From assembly GCA_017510785.1 (NCBI GenBank), contig JAFWMH010000039.1, positions 1 to 44,456 on the forward strand: 44,456 bases of DNA, in the 5' to 3' direction. Positions 34,441 through 43,011 of the stretch are shown here, piece after piece. Origin of the DNA: Atopobiaceae bacterium. GTDB lineage: Bacteria > Actinomycetota > Coriobacteriia > Coriobacteriales > Atopobiaceae. The notes under the pieces were generated by a model, which saw only the letters and a program-made list of their open reading frames with translations, searched no databases and was not told the DNA's origin. Position 1 is the stretch's first letter. Each line of letters opens with the position of its first letter. Position numbers and translations under genes: made by a program.

Positions 34441-35208
34441 TCAAGCTAGAGTATCCCCCTTGATGCCCTCCAATATGCGTACTTCGTCGTCGTCGAGCAT
34501 CCGCCACGAACCCTCCGCACAACCGCGCAGCTCCAACGGGCCAAACGAGTCGCGGTGCAAGCGCAAAACCTTATGCCCCACCACGGCCAACATCCTCTTT
34601 ACCTGATGCTTTCGGCCCTCGTGAAGCGTGATGCCCACGACGCTTGTTCCCCTCGGCATGCCACCGTGCACCACCGCAGCACACTGCGCGTCATCCGCAT
34701 CCAACACAACTGCCTCCGCGGGCGCACACGGACCATCGCCGAGTTCCACGCCCTCACGCAATTGCGCAAGCTCTTCGGCCGTAGGCGTACCCTCGACCAT
34801 TGCCACATAGTGCTTGTCCACATGATGAGACGGGTGCAGCAGCGCCTGGCCCATGTCGCCATCCGTCGTGAAGAGCAAAATGCCCGTCGTGTCGTAGTCC
34901 AAGCGACCCACGGCAAACAACCCCGGATACCGCTCCGTAGGAACGAGGCTTGCCACGCACGGCCGCCCATAGGGATCGCTCATCGTTGTAATGTAGCCCG
35001 CAGGCTTGTTCAAAACCAAATAGCACGGCTGCTCCGAAAGGCGCACGACCCTGCCATCCACCGTAACCACATCCGTTAGGGGATCGACCTTCGCGCCCAT
35101 CTCGCAACGCACTTCGCCGTTTACGCGCACGCGCCCGGCGGTCATGAGGTTCTCCGAACCGCGCCGACTCGCAACGCCCGCGCGCGCCAAGAACTTTTGC
35201 AAACGCAT
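34441..35208 (-). CDS. RsuA/RluB-family rRNA pseudouridine synthase
   Basis: This 255-residue enzyme isomerises uridine in ribosomal RNA. An N-terminal S4 RNA-binding domain (RLQKFLARAGVASRRGSE, about residues 2-60) precedes the catalytic domain. The catalytic Asp is in GRLDYDTTGILLFT, and LVLNKPAGYITT and EGRKHQVKRML are family motifs. The ATG at 35208 has only a weak GAAGAG upstream; a GTG two codons earlier is an alternative. It lies 46 nt after scpB, a common arrangement. Whether the target is 23S (RluB-like) or 16S (RsuA-like) is not decided; length and context favour RluB-like. Confidence 0.92.
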   Translation of the reverse strand: MRLQKFLARAGVASRRGSENLMTAGRVRVNGEVRCEMGAKVDPLTDVVTVDGRVVRLSEQPCYLVLNKPAGYITTMSDPYGRPCVASLVPTERYPGLFAVGRLDYDTTGILLFTTDGDMGQALLHPSHHVDKHYVAMVEGTPTAEELAQLREGVELGDGPCAPAEAVVLDADDAQCAAVVHGGMPRGTSVVGITLHEGRKHQVKRMLAVVGHKVLRLHRDSFGPLELRGCAEGSWRMLDDDEVRILEGIKGDTLA

Positions 35209-35254
35209 GGGCACAATGCGCTCTTCACCATGTTCGCTCGTGTTGCGCGTCACG

Positions 35255-36118
35255 TTATGCCTCTTCCTCGCCCATCGCGACCGTTGAATCTCCGTTCGAC
35301 AACGTGCCGGTATTATCATTACGTGATGTCGCGTCATCATCAACAGATAAAAGCCTACCGCCGCGGTCACCAGTCGCGCCGCCGTCCATCGTAGCGCCCT
35401 CCAGCCCGCTGCCGCCCGCGGCACCACCGGACGCCACGCCGCCGCCTGCGACACCACCGTCCGCCGCACTGCCGTCCACCTCGGCAAACAGCTCGCGCTC
35501 TTCGTCGAGGTCGTCGGCCATCTCCTCAAGCGGCATAACCTCCGCCGTGCCCGAGAGCCTCTCGCGAATGAACGCCCGCGACTCCTCGTCCGGCGCAAAC
35601 TCCTCAAGTGGTGGCAAATCACCAAGAGAACGCAAGCCGAACGTCTCCAAAAACCGCGTCGTCGTCCCAAACAGCTGCGCCTGCCGCGCATCCTTGCCCA
35701 TGTCCCTCACGAGTCCCTTCTCCTTGAGCGACGCAATGACGCCATCGGAGCTCACGCCACGCACGGCACGCACGCCCTCGCGACTCACGGGTTGATGGTA
35801 CGCAATCACCGCAAGGGTCTCAAGCGCTGCCTGCGATAACTTGCGCCTATCCCACGAAAGCACGTATGCCTCGACGGCATCGTGGTGCGCTGGATGCGTA
35901 AAAAGCCGCCATCCCCCCGCCACCTCACGTAGCTGAATGCCACGATTGGCGTCCGCATATCCCGCAGAAAGGGTCTTCAGCGCCTCCGTCACGTCCTCGA
36001 CGGGAGCCCCGGCGGCCTCGGCCAACGTCTTCGCCGGAACCGCGTCGCTCGAAACCAAGAGCAGCGACTCCAGCAAGCCCATGAGCGAGCCTTGGTCCAG
36101 CTGCTGCACCTCACGCAT
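35255..36118 (-). CDS. scpB: Segregation and condensation protein B
   Basis: This 287-residue kleisin-associated protein works with ScpA and SMC in chromosome condensation. Two winged-helix domains cover about residues 10-185: LMGLLESLLLVSSDAVPAKT, then KLSQAALETLAVIAYHQPVSR and VRGVSSDGVIASLKEKGLV. It ends with TTTRFLETFGLRSLGDLPPLEEF-like sequence, here FLETFGLRSLGDLPPL. Beyond about 190 it has a long low-complexity acidic and Gly/Ala tail (GGVAGGGVASGGAAGG) not usual for ScpB. It overlaps scpA by 8 nt. Confidence 0.95.
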   Translation of the reverse strand: MREVQQLDQGSLMGLLESLLLVSSDAVPAKTLAEAAGAPVEDVTEALKTLSAGYADANRGIQLREVAGGWRLFTHPAHHDAVEAYVLSWDRRKLSQAALETLAVIAYHQPVSREGVRAVRGVSSDGVIASLKEKGLVRDMGKDARQAQLFGTTTRFLETFGLRSLGDLPPLEEFAPDEESRAFIRERLSGTAEVMPLEEMADDLDEERELFAEVDGSAADGGVAGGGVASGGAAGGSGLEGATMDGGATGDRGGRLLSVDDDATSRNDNTGTLSNGDSTVAMGEEEA

Positions 36119-36929
36119 AGAACTCCTCCTCGCCCACGCTCGTCAAGGGGTCCTCGTCCAGCTCGAAGGCCGGCGCCCCCTCCACGCGCACGATGTCGAT
36201 TTCCCCAAACGTCTCCGACTGCCGCACCGTAATGGCCCCACGCTTGTACAGCTCCAGCATCGCGAGAAACGTCACAACCACCGTCGCGGCCGACCTGTCG
36301 CCCTCCAAAAGCTCGGTAAACGTAACCGCCCCTCGCGCGCGCGTAATGCGGTCCACCGCCGCCACGCTCAGCGCAATGGGCACCCGTCGCGGCGCCACAT
36401 GCTCGGCGTCCAGCAAAAAGCTCTCGCGCCGCGCCGTTATGTCGGCACAAATCACCGCCAAGCTTCGCAGAGAAACGCCTTCCAAAAAATTGGGCATGAG
36501 GCCCAAGAACTCAGGATCGGGCCCAGCCGTGCGCGGAAGCATGAGCGCCTCCACCTCCATACGCGCCGCAAGGGCAGCACCGGCGTTTCTAAACTGCTTG
36601 TAGGCCACAAGGCGCTCGACGAGCGCCTCACGAGCCTCGTCGGGACTCAAGTTCGCCAACTCGTCATCCTCGTCGGGATCCACCGTTCGCTTGACGGGCT
36701 CAGAAGGCACAAGAGAGGCTGCCTTCATGTCGAGCAGCGTCGAGGCAACGAGCACGAAGTCGCTCGCCACCTCGAGGTCCATCTCCCCCATGCGCCGGAC
36801 CTCCTCGAGGTACTGATCGGCAACCTCGGCAATGGAGATGGACCCAATTGCCACCTTCTGGCGACTCACGAGCGAGAGCAGCAGGTCGAAGGGGCCGGTA
36901 AAGGCCTGTGTGCGCACCCTATACGACAC
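36111..36929 (-). CDS. scpA: Segregation and condensation protein A (kleisin)
   Basis: This 272-residue kleisin bridges SMC heads. The N-terminal FTGPFDLLLSLVSRQKV motif is diagnostic. ISIAEVADQYLEE and ASDFVLVASTLLDMKA follow. A C-terminal winged helix (VVTFLAMLELYKRGAITVRQ) should bind the SMC head. It overlaps scpB by 8 nt and starts one base before the site-2 protease stop codon, so the three genes are co-transcribed. Confidence 0.95.
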   Translation of the reverse strand: MSYRVRTQAFTGPFDLLLSLVSRQKVAIGSISIAEVADQYLEEVRRMGEMDLEVASDFVLVASTLLDMKAASLVPSEPVKRTVDPDEDDELANLSPDEAREALVERLVAYKQFRNAGAALAARMEVEALMLPRTAGPDPEFLGLMPNFLEGVSLRSLAVICADITARRESFLLDAEHVAPRRVPIALSVAAVDRITRARGAVTFTELLEGDRSAATVVVTFLAMLELYKRGAITVRQSETFGEIDIVRVEGAPAFELDEDPLTSVGEEEFYA

Positions 36930-36930
36930 G

Positions 36931-37605
36931 CTAGAACCCCAAAAGCATTATGGCAAGCCTATCGGCAGTGGCACGTAGATACATGCCAACGGGATCGACG
37001 TGAAGCACCATCGGCACCAAATACATTATGGCCAAGAGCACCGGAAGAGAGTTTCTCTGAATTACGTAATACCATTCGCGCGCCTTCCCACGCAGAAGCG
37101 GGCTCACGATGGACGAGCCGTCGAGCGGCGGCAGCGGAATGAGATTGAAGAACATGAGCACAAGGTTGATGTACACGTAAAGCTCGATTGCCATAACGCA
37201 CCAGTACTGCACGCTCGCATCGGGAACAATGCCCCACGCCGCCGTGAGCCCCTTGTACATCAAGGCGCCCACGCAGGCTTGCAAAAGGTTGCAGGCAGGA
37301 CCAGCAAGCGCTACCAGCACCTCGTCACGACGGGGCTTCTTTAGTCGGTTCGGGTTATACGGCACAGGCTTCGCGAAGGCAAACACAGGACCTCCAACGA
37401 GCGCCATTATCAGCGGCAAAACGAACGACCCCACGGGGTCCAAGTGCGCGAACGGATTCAGCGTGAGCCTTCCGTGCTCTTTAGCCGTTGGGTCGCCCAG
37501 AGCATTGGCGGTCGCGGCGTGCGCCACCTCGTGAAACACCGTCGCCACCATAACGATGGCGACTTGTAAGCATATGGTTACTATTCTTGCATAGTCAATC
37601 GACAA
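36931..37605 (-). CDS. Site-2 protease family membrane peptidase (M50)
   Basis: This intramembrane metalloprotease of about 224 residues has HEVAH (HExxH) near residue 25 in the first membrane span, and NLIPLPPLDG near residue 165 supplying the Asp ligand. FAHLDPVGSFVLPLIM and FAKPVPYNPNRLKKPRRDE are typical of the rhomboid-neighbour S2P group found beside scpA. About six spans are predicted and no PDZ domain. The start is a TTG at 37605 (6 nt after AGGAGG) or a GTG at 37608 (3 nt after it). The AGGAGG overlaps the stop of the upstream membrane protein gene. The substrate is unknown. Confidence 0.9.
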   Translation of the reverse strand: MSIDYARIVTICLQVAIVMVATVFHEVAHAATANALGDPTAKEHGRLTLNPFAHLDPVGSFVLPLIMALVGGPVFAFAKPVPYNPNRLKKPRRDEVLVALAGPACNLLQACVGALMYKGLTAAWGIVPDASVQYWCVMAIELYVYINLVLMFFNLIPLPPLDGSSIVSPLLRGKAREWYYVIQRNSLPVLLAIMYLVPMVLHVDPVGMYLRATADRLAIMLLGF

Positions 37606-37615
37606 CACGCGCCTC

Positions 37616-38155
37616 CTATACCAACGCCGCCCGCAGGCGACAAAAGAGCCAGTCGAACACGAACAACGCCAGCGAGAGCAGGCACAAATCGCAGCGGAAC
37701 GAACCGCCAAAGGGAGTATCGACGGCAAGAATCTTCATGTCGTGCCACGGCAGTGCGTCCGTCACGAGTTGCGTGACCGCAGCCACATAGTGCGTGATGG
37801 GCGGAATCGGCATGGCATTGAGAATAACGATTACAAACAGCACGAGAGCCATGAGTCGCACCACGATTGCAAGCAGCAGGAAGAACCCTCGTCCCAGGCG
37901 GTGTATGCCACCTCGCGCGAAGCCCTCGTCGTTCTCCAAATAAATGTCATCGTGGCGTGCCGCTGCGGGATAGCTATAGCGATACGCTGCCGGCTCACCA
38001 TACGGCATCGACAGGTGACCGTCCGTATTGCCTCGCCGAGACGGCGCATTCACTACTGGGGCCACACGCCTGGTCGACCCCTTCGCGGATTGCGGGGCCA
38101 CAGCCGCAGACCGTTTGGTGGTTTTATCTGCGTCTTGCCTGAAGTGCTTTGCCAT
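37616..38155 (-). CDS. Membrane protein of unknown function
   Basis: This 179-residue protein is not recognised. Residues 1-85 are polar and basic, probably cytoplasmic and disordered (RRVAPVVNAPSRRGN). Two hydrophobic segments follow: about 90-112 (FFLLLAIVVRLMALVLFVIVI) is represented by LLLAIVVRLMALVLFVIVI, and about 155-172 is CDLCLLSLALFVFDWLF. A conserved-looking loop has LPWHDMKILAVDTPFGGSF. Its ATG overlaps the ABC-F stop (TGATG) and its stop overlaps the ribosome-binding site of the site-2 protease, so it is tightly coupled in the operon. Confidence 0.7.
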   Translation of the reverse strand: MAKHFRQDADKTTKRSAAVAPQSAKGSTRRVAPVVNAPSRRGNTDGHLSMPYGEPAAYRYSYPAAARHDDIYLENDEGFARGGIHRLGRGFFLLLAIVVRLMALVLFVIVILNAMPIPPITHYVAAVTQLVTDALPWHDMKILAVDTPFGGSFRCDLCLLSLALFVFDWLFCRLRAALV

Positions 38156-40149
38156 CAGGCACCCTCCTCCATCTTTTCGGTGAGCTCAATCCACTCTTCC
38201 TCGAGGAGCGGGATCTTCTTCGAAAGCGACGTGTACTCGCGCATGGCGTTGTCGAAGGCGACGGAGTCGTTGTAGAGCTCCTCGCTCGCCATAAGCTCCA
38301 TGAGCTCCTCATAGCGTGCCTGCGCCGGAGCCAATGCGGCCTCCACCTCTTGCAGTCGACGCTTTGTGGACCGCAGCGCCCTGTTCTTGATGTTGCGCGC
38401 CTCGGCCTCGGCTCGACGCTGTTCGCGTGTTTTAACGTTGCGACCTTGTGGCTTGGCAGTCGCCGACGTGGGTTGCGCCGAACCCATAGCGGAAGCGGAG
38501 GCGACCCCTTTGCCCTCGTCCTCCAAGCCTCGTCCCTCAAGCTCTGCGCGCTTATAGAGATAATACTCGTAGTCGCCAGCGTACACAGTTGCATTCCCGT
38601 CGCGCACATCCACGATTTTGTTCGAGATGGCTCGAACCAAGTGCTCGTCGTGGCTGATGAGCACGATGGTGCCCGCAAAGTCCTTCAGGGCACGTTCTAG
38701 GACGTCCACCGAGTCGATGTCGAGATGGTTCGTGGGCTCGTCGAGCAGCAGGAGCGGATCGGGCGCCACGAGCATTTTTGCAAGGGCAAGACGCGCCCTC
38801 TCCCCGCCCGAAAGCACCGAGACGCGCTTGAGCACGTCGTCGCCATGGAACAAAAACGCGCCGAGCAGCCTGCGCTCCTCCGAGCTGGTCCAACCAGCCG
38901 CAACGGAATCCATCTCGCCAATAACGGTGTTGGCAGGATTGAGCGCCTCCAGTTGATGCTGCGCATAATAGGCGCTCGTTACGCTTTTGCCGTACTCAAC
39001 CCGCCCGCGATCGGCCTTCAGCACGCCCGCGATGAGCTTGAGCAGCGTCGATTTGCCCGCGCCGTTCGGGCCGACGAGAGCGATGTGGTCGCCACGGTAA
39101 AACGTGAGGTCCACGCCGTCGTACACGTGGTTGCTTCCGAAGCTCTTGGCGACGTTTGCCACATCCACCACCATGTCGCCCGTGCGCGGAGGCTTGGGAA
39201 ACGTAAAGTGCATGGTTTGATGCGCCTGCGGTAGCACCACCAACTCCGAGCGAATCTTCTCGACGCGCTTCACGCGGTCCTGAACCTGCTTTGCCTTGGT
39301 TGGCTTGTAGCGAAACTTCTCGATGAAGACTTCCATGTGGGCGATGTCGCGCTCTTGCGCCGCACGTTTGGCCCGCAGCTGCTCGAGGTTGTCTTCTCGT
39401 TGCTTGAGGTAGTTGGAATAGGTGCCCGTGTAGGTGTACAGGCGCTTGTTCTCGAGCGACGCAACATGACTTACGCAGGCATCCATAAAGGTGCGGTCGT
39501 GGCTCACGATGAGCACGGCGCCGTCGTACGAGGAGAGGAACTGCTCGAGCCACTGAACGCTCTCCAAGTCGAGGTGGTTCGTCGGCTCGTCGAGCAGCAA
39601 GAGGTCGGGATGGCGCAGGAGCAGCTTCGAGAGAGCGATGCGCATTTGCCATCCGCCCGAGAAGTCGGCCGCCTGCTTGTTGAAGTCGGCGACGGGAAAG
39701 CCGAGACCAGCTAAAATGGCCCGTGCACGCGCGTTGAGCTCGTAGCCTCCCAGGCGCTCGAAGCGGTCTTGGTCGCGACCATAGCGTTCGAGCAGGCGTT
39801 CGAGCTCCGTACCCTCCTCCGCGTTCGCGATTTTCTCCTCCATCTCGGCAATCGAGTGTTCGAGCTCGCGAATTTCCACGGCGGAATCGATAACCTCCTG
39901 GAGGGCGGTTTTGCCTTCGCCAAGCTGCGTTTCTTGCTCGAGATAGCCCAGCGAGGTGTCCTTGGCAAAGGTGACGGTTCCCTCGTCGGGCGACTCGAGC
40001 CCCATGATAATTCGGAGCAGCGTGGTTTTGCCCGCGCCGTTCGGGCCGACGAGCGCCCACCGCTCGCCAGCGTTAAGCTGCATGGTGGCGCCCGTGTAAA
40101 GGACGTTGCCACCAAACGACTTTGATATCTTATCTGCAAGTGCTATCAA
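38155..40149 (-). CDS. ABC-F ATPase, YheS/YdiF-like
   Basis: This 664-residue cytosolic protein has two ATP-binding cassettes: Walker A GPNGAGKTT (35-43) and GPNGAGKST, signatures FSGGWQMR and LSGGERAR, and Walker B tails LLDEPTNHLDL and LLDEPTNHLDI. The inter-domain arm reads FIEKFRYKPTKAKQVQDR, and the C-terminus is a coiled coil (ALRSTKRRLQEVEAALAPAQ). ABC-F proteins bind the ribosomal E site and relieve stalling or confer antibiotic protection. Substrate and drug link cannot be told from sequence. It is the second ABC-F in the window and belongs to a different subgroup from the Uup-like one at 19473. It starts the long minus-strand housekeeping run. Confidence 0.94.
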   Translation of the reverse strand: MIALADKISKSFGGNVLYTGATMQLNAGERWALVGPNGAGKTTLLRIIMGLESPDEGTVTFAKDTSLGYLEQETQLGEGKTALQEVIDSAVEIRELEHSIAEMEEKIANAEEGTELERLLERYGRDQDRFERLGGYELNARARAILAGLGFPVADFNKQAADFSGGWQMRIALSKLLLRHPDLLLLDEPTNHLDLESVQWLEQFLSSYDGAVLIVSHDRTFMDACVSHVASLENKRLYTYTGTYSNYLKQREDNLEQLRAKRAAQERDIAHMEVFIEKFRYKPTKAKQVQDRVKRVEKIRSELVVLPQAHQTMHFTFPKPPRTGDMVVDVANVAKSFGSNHVYDGVDLTFYRGDHIALVGPNGAGKSTLLKLIAGVLKADRGRVEYGKSVTSAYYAQHQLEALNPANTVIGEMDSVAAGWTSSEERRLLGAFLFHGDDVLKRVSVLSGGERARLALAKMLVAPDPLLLLDEPTNHLDIDSVDVLERALKDFAGTIVLISHDEHLVRAISNKIVDVRDGNATVYAGDYEYYLYKRAELEGRGLEDEGKGVASASAMGSAQPTSATAKPQGRNVKTREQRRAEAEARNIKNRALRSTKRRLQEVEAALAPAQARYEELMELMASEELYNDSVAFDNAMREYTSLSKKIPLLEEEWIELTEKMEEGA

Positions 40150-40212
40150 GAATAACTCCGGTTCAAATCGGGGGGTTCGTAATTATAGCGCAAGCGCGCC
40201 CCACTTCCCCCA

Positions 40213-41742
40213 TCACTCCTTAAGGCTCTGTTTGAGCATAACGATGCGCGTTACCGCCTCATCGATGTCGCTCTCCTTTAGCTCGCCGTTCTCCACAGCA
40301 TCGAGCACGCCGCGATACGCACGCTCGTAGTCCATCGGACAAACCATGATGTCGGTGCCGGCCTTCAGTGCACGCACGGCCTGCTCGCTGGGGTCGCACG
40401 CCTCCTCGACGGACTTCGCGTCGAGCATGTCCGTCATCACGACGCCCTCGAAGTTCATGTCGCCCCGCAGCATGTCGGTTACCACGGCCTTGCTCATCCA
40501 CGAGGGCACATCACCCTCGCCGTTGCCCACGCCCAAGCACGACATGTTGCTCACGATTACGATGGGCACGTGCGCGTCGATTGCCGCCTTGAACGGTATG
40601 AGCTCGCGCTTCTTCATTTCCTCGGCGCTACGATGAGAATACCGGCGTTCGTTGTGCGGGTCGGGCTCGGCCTCGCCGATTCCCGGGAAGTGCTTAACCG
40701 CGCACAATATGCCCGCGCGCTCGTATCCGTCCACCTGAGCCGCCACCATCGTTGCCACCTTTTCGGGCGTATCTCCAAAGGACCGCTCCGAAAGGTCGGA
40801 GTCCGCCGAACTCACGATATCGGCCACGGGCGCCATGTTGAGGTTGAAGCCATACTTCGAAACGTACTCGCCCACGTGTCTCGCGGCTTCGCGCGCTTCC
40901 TCCTCCTCGTTGGAGGCACCGATGCGCGCAGCATTGCTCACGCCGTTTGGCTCGATGAAGGACGTCGCGAGGGGCGCCTGCGATCCGCCTTCTTCCTGAA
41001 TGCACATGAGCGCAGGCAGTCCGCTCGCGTCCTTCACGTAGTTTTGCGTGCTTTTGATGAGGCCAGAGACCTGCTTGGCATCGACGAAGTTCTTCTCGTC
41101 GTACAAGAGGCCGCAAACGGGGTTTTTCGAAATCGCTTCGCGCGTCGTCGTTCCCGCCTCCGTTGCAGCCTCAACATTGGTAAGCGCCTCGGGACGCACG
41201 ATGAACAGCTGCGCGACCTTCTCCTCAAGTGTGAGGTCGGCCACCATTTGCTTCGCACGCGAAAGCTCCTGCTGATCGACGCTCGTTTCGGCCTGGGCGG
41301 CAGCGGCTTTCTCGGCCGCCTCGCGTTCGGCCTGGCCTCGCACGATGCTGCTCACCACCAATATGCCCACGATGCCCACAAGGGCGCATGCGGCAATGAT
41401 AAAAACTGGCATAGGCAGTCGCGGCACCGTCGATTCGTCGCGACTCGCACCGCTACGGGCCGTCGCCGTCCGCGTAACGGGAGCCCTATGATCGCGCGGA
41501 TGTGCATGCGCCGGCATATTGCGAGCCGACGACCCACGCCGCGCCGACGGACGCGACGCGGTTTGGCGCCGAGGCTGCTCTGACCTCACTGCACCGCTTC
41601 CACGCCTCGTGGTGGGACGCGCGTGCTGACGATCTACGGACCGACGTCTGCCATCGGCCTCCCTGCGTGTTGAACCTCCGCGTGCTGAACGGCGGCTGGA
41701 GGACTCGTAATCGCGCGAGTAATCTGTGCGTCCTCTGGTCAC
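40213..41742 (-). CDS. Membrane-anchored glycoside hydrolase family 3 (NagZ-like)
   Basis: This 509-residue protein has a cytoplasmic Arg/Ser-rich disordered tail (1-109), one membrane span (about 111-134) and an external GH3 domain. KHFPGIGEAEPD (352-363) and VVMTDML with nucleophile Asp440 match beta-N-acetylglucosaminidases such as NagZ, which release GlcNAc from wall fragments. The usual DEEGG-type loop reads CIQEEGG here, so the sugar-binding Asp appears replaced by Gln, and the following Arg of GxVxR is missing; activity or specificity may differ. The start is a GTG with GGGAG 8 nt upstream, 5 nt after the amidase stop. The two peptidoglycan hydrolases form an operon. Confidence 0.88.
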   Translation of the reverse strand: MTRGRTDYSRDYESSSRRSARGGSTRREADGRRRSVDRQHARPTTRRGSGAVRSEQPRRQTASRPSARRGSSARNMPAHAHPRDHRAPVTRTATARSGASRDESTVPRLPMPVFIIAACALVGIVGILVVSSIVRGQAEREAAEKAAAAQAETSVDQQELSRAKQMVADLTLEEKVAQLFIVRPEALTNVEAATEAGTTTREAISKNPVCGLLYDEKNFVDAKQVSGLIKSTQNYVKDASGLPALMCIQEEGGSQAPLATSFIEPNGVSNAARIGASNEEEEAREAARHVGEYVSKYGFNLNMAPVADIVSSADSDLSERSFGDTPEKVATMVAAQVDGYERAGILCAVKHFPGIGEAEPDPHNERRYSHRSAEEMKKRELIPFKAAIDAHVPIVIVSNMSCLGVGNGEGDVPSWMSKAVVTDMLRGDMNFEGVVMTDMLDAKSVEEACDPSEQAVRALKAGTDIMVCPMDYERAYRGVLDAVENGELKESDIDEAVTRIVMLKQSLKE

Positions 41743-41747
41743 GATTA

Positions 41748-42599
41748 TCAGCTCCCGTCGTGTGTGCGTGTTTCTTGTAGGTTGCGCAAATACGGCTGAA
41801 ACTCCTCGGAACAGTCCGAATTGCCCGTGCGCCAGTCGTTGTGATCTATAATGGTACTCTCAAATCCGTAGTAGGCATCCAAATAAGCAATAATGCCATC
41901 GACGGCACGCAGCTGCTCCTCGGGATAGTCCTCCCCGCTCGTCCCCGTGTGAACCATTTCGATGCCAACGGAGTAGGAGTTCATGCCGTAGTCGGGCGCC
42001 CAGTCGCCGATGGGTTCGGTGCCCCGCTTGTCGTCGCGCGACTCGTCGGTTACGCCAAACTGCTCGTTGTGACCGGCGTCACCGTATCCGGCGTGATGGG
42101 CGATTTTATCTACGGGAACGCACTGCACGATGCTGCCGTCCTTGTTCACGACGTAGTGAGACGCCACGAACTTGCCGTTGCTGTCCCACCACTCGATTAC
42201 GTTTGAGGCAACCGCGTCGCCCTCCGTGTCGTGAAGCACTATGTACTTTTGGAACTCGGCGGGCTTTTCTCCGTGGATAAAAGACGACCGGAAGTCCTCC
42301 GTTATGTTGAGCTGGGCACGAAGCTCCGTTGGACTCGCGGCGGTCGCAGGCTTCTCGCTTGCGGGCGACTCGTCGGCAACAGGCCCGCTCTGCCCGGCTT
42401 CCTCGTTTTGCGCCGCGTCTTGGCCTTCGGTTGTTGCGGATTCTTCCGTTTGCGACGATTGCGGCGCTTCGTCCACCACAACCTGCTTGCTCGGACTCTT
42501 CGAGGCGTTTGCGCAGCCCGCCAGCAGCACGATTGCGGTCGTCGCACATGCCATGCACCTAAGCCACCGGCGAGCGGGCGTTTGTAACAATCTAATCAT
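41748..42599 (-). CDS. N-acetylmuramoyl-L-alanine amidase lipoprotein (Amidase_2)
   Basis: This 283-residue lipoprotein (lipobox VLLAGC, Cys near 29) should cut between the glycan strand and stem peptide of peptidoglycan. An acidic Glu/Ser/Ala linker spans about 30-95. The zinc ligands fit the Amidase_2/T7-lysozyme pattern: His in IVLHDTEG, His in IIDHNDWR and Cys in GNSDCSEEF. HYVVNKDGSIVQCVP and SVGIEMVHTG are also typical. The ATG at 42599 has GGAGG 6 nt upstream; the open frame to 42839 overlaps the divergent STAS gene and is rejected. It is followed by the NagZ-like gene 5 nt later. Confidence 0.92.
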   Translation of the reverse strand: MIRLLQTPARRWLRCMACATTAIVLLAGCANASKSPSKQVVVDEAPQSSQTEESATTEGQDAAQNEEAGQSGPVADESPASEKPATAASPTELRAQLNITEDFRSSFIHGEKPAEFQKYIVLHDTEGDAVASNVIEWWDSNGKFVASHYVVNKDGSIVQCVPVDKIAHHAGYGDAGHNEQFGVTDESRDDKRGTEPIGDWAPDYGMNSYSVGIEMVHTGTSGEDYPEEQLRAVDGIIAYLDAYYGFESTIIDHNDWRTGNSDCSEEFQPYLRNLQETRTHDGS

Positions 42600-42648
42600 C
42601 GAAAACCTCCATGGCAGGCCCTCGTTCGTATTTTTCCTGATACCATGA

Positions 42649-42654
42649 TACAAT
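42649..42654 (+). promoter_or_regulatory. -10 box of the STAS gene
   Basis: TACAAT lies 55 nt upstream of the STAS gene ATG in the 109-bp divergent gap with the amidase gene. TTCGTA 18 bp upstream is a weak -35. Confidence 0.35.
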
Positions 42655-42708
42655 GCTTCAGACGAAGAACGCGTGAGACACGCGTTGTACACGGACAAGG
42701 GAGAATTC

Positions 42709-43011
42709 ATGAACATCACGACTACACAAAACGGCGCCGAGGCCACCCTCGCACTCGAAGGCAAGCTTTCCGTCGCAACCAGCCCCGACCTCGAGGCCGC
42801 CATCAATAATCTTCCCGAGAGCACGACCAACTTCGTCATTGATCTTGCGAAGCTCGACTACATTTCGTCCGCGGGCCTTAGGGTTCTCGTGAGCACCGAG
42901 AAGCTCGCCACCCGTCGCGGCGGCGCCATGCGTCTCGTGCACCCCAATGACGAGGTGACCGAGGTCTTCGAGATGACGGGCCTCTCCGACGTGTTCACGA
43001 TTGAGGCGTAA
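42709..43011 (+). CDS. STAS-domain anti-sigma factor antagonist
   Basis: This 100-residue protein is a complete SpoIIAA/RsbV-like STAS domain. It would bind an anti-sigma kinase in partner-switching control. LEGKLSVATSPDLEAAINNL is the N-terminal part. The phosphorylation loop reads DLAKLDYISSAGLRVL, with the phosphorylatable Ser in ISSAG, and RLVHPNDEVTEVFEMTG ends it. The ATG at 42709 has AAGGGAG 6 nt upstream. No RsbW-like kinase, sigma factor or PP2C phosphatase lies in the window, so its partners must be encoded elsewhere. The gene runs straight into a heptanucleotide repeat array after its stop. Confidence 0.92.
   Translation: MNITTTQNGAEATLALEGKLSVATSPDLEAAINNLPESTTNFVIDLAKLDYISSAGLRVLVSTEKLATRRGGAMRLVHPNDEVTEVFEMTGLSDVFTIEA

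Noticed and set aside
34441..35691. 416-codon version of the pseudouridine synthase
   Set aside because: The N-terminal 161 codons overlap scpB in another frame and are Arg-rich nonsense; the S4 domain begins at the ATG at 35208.
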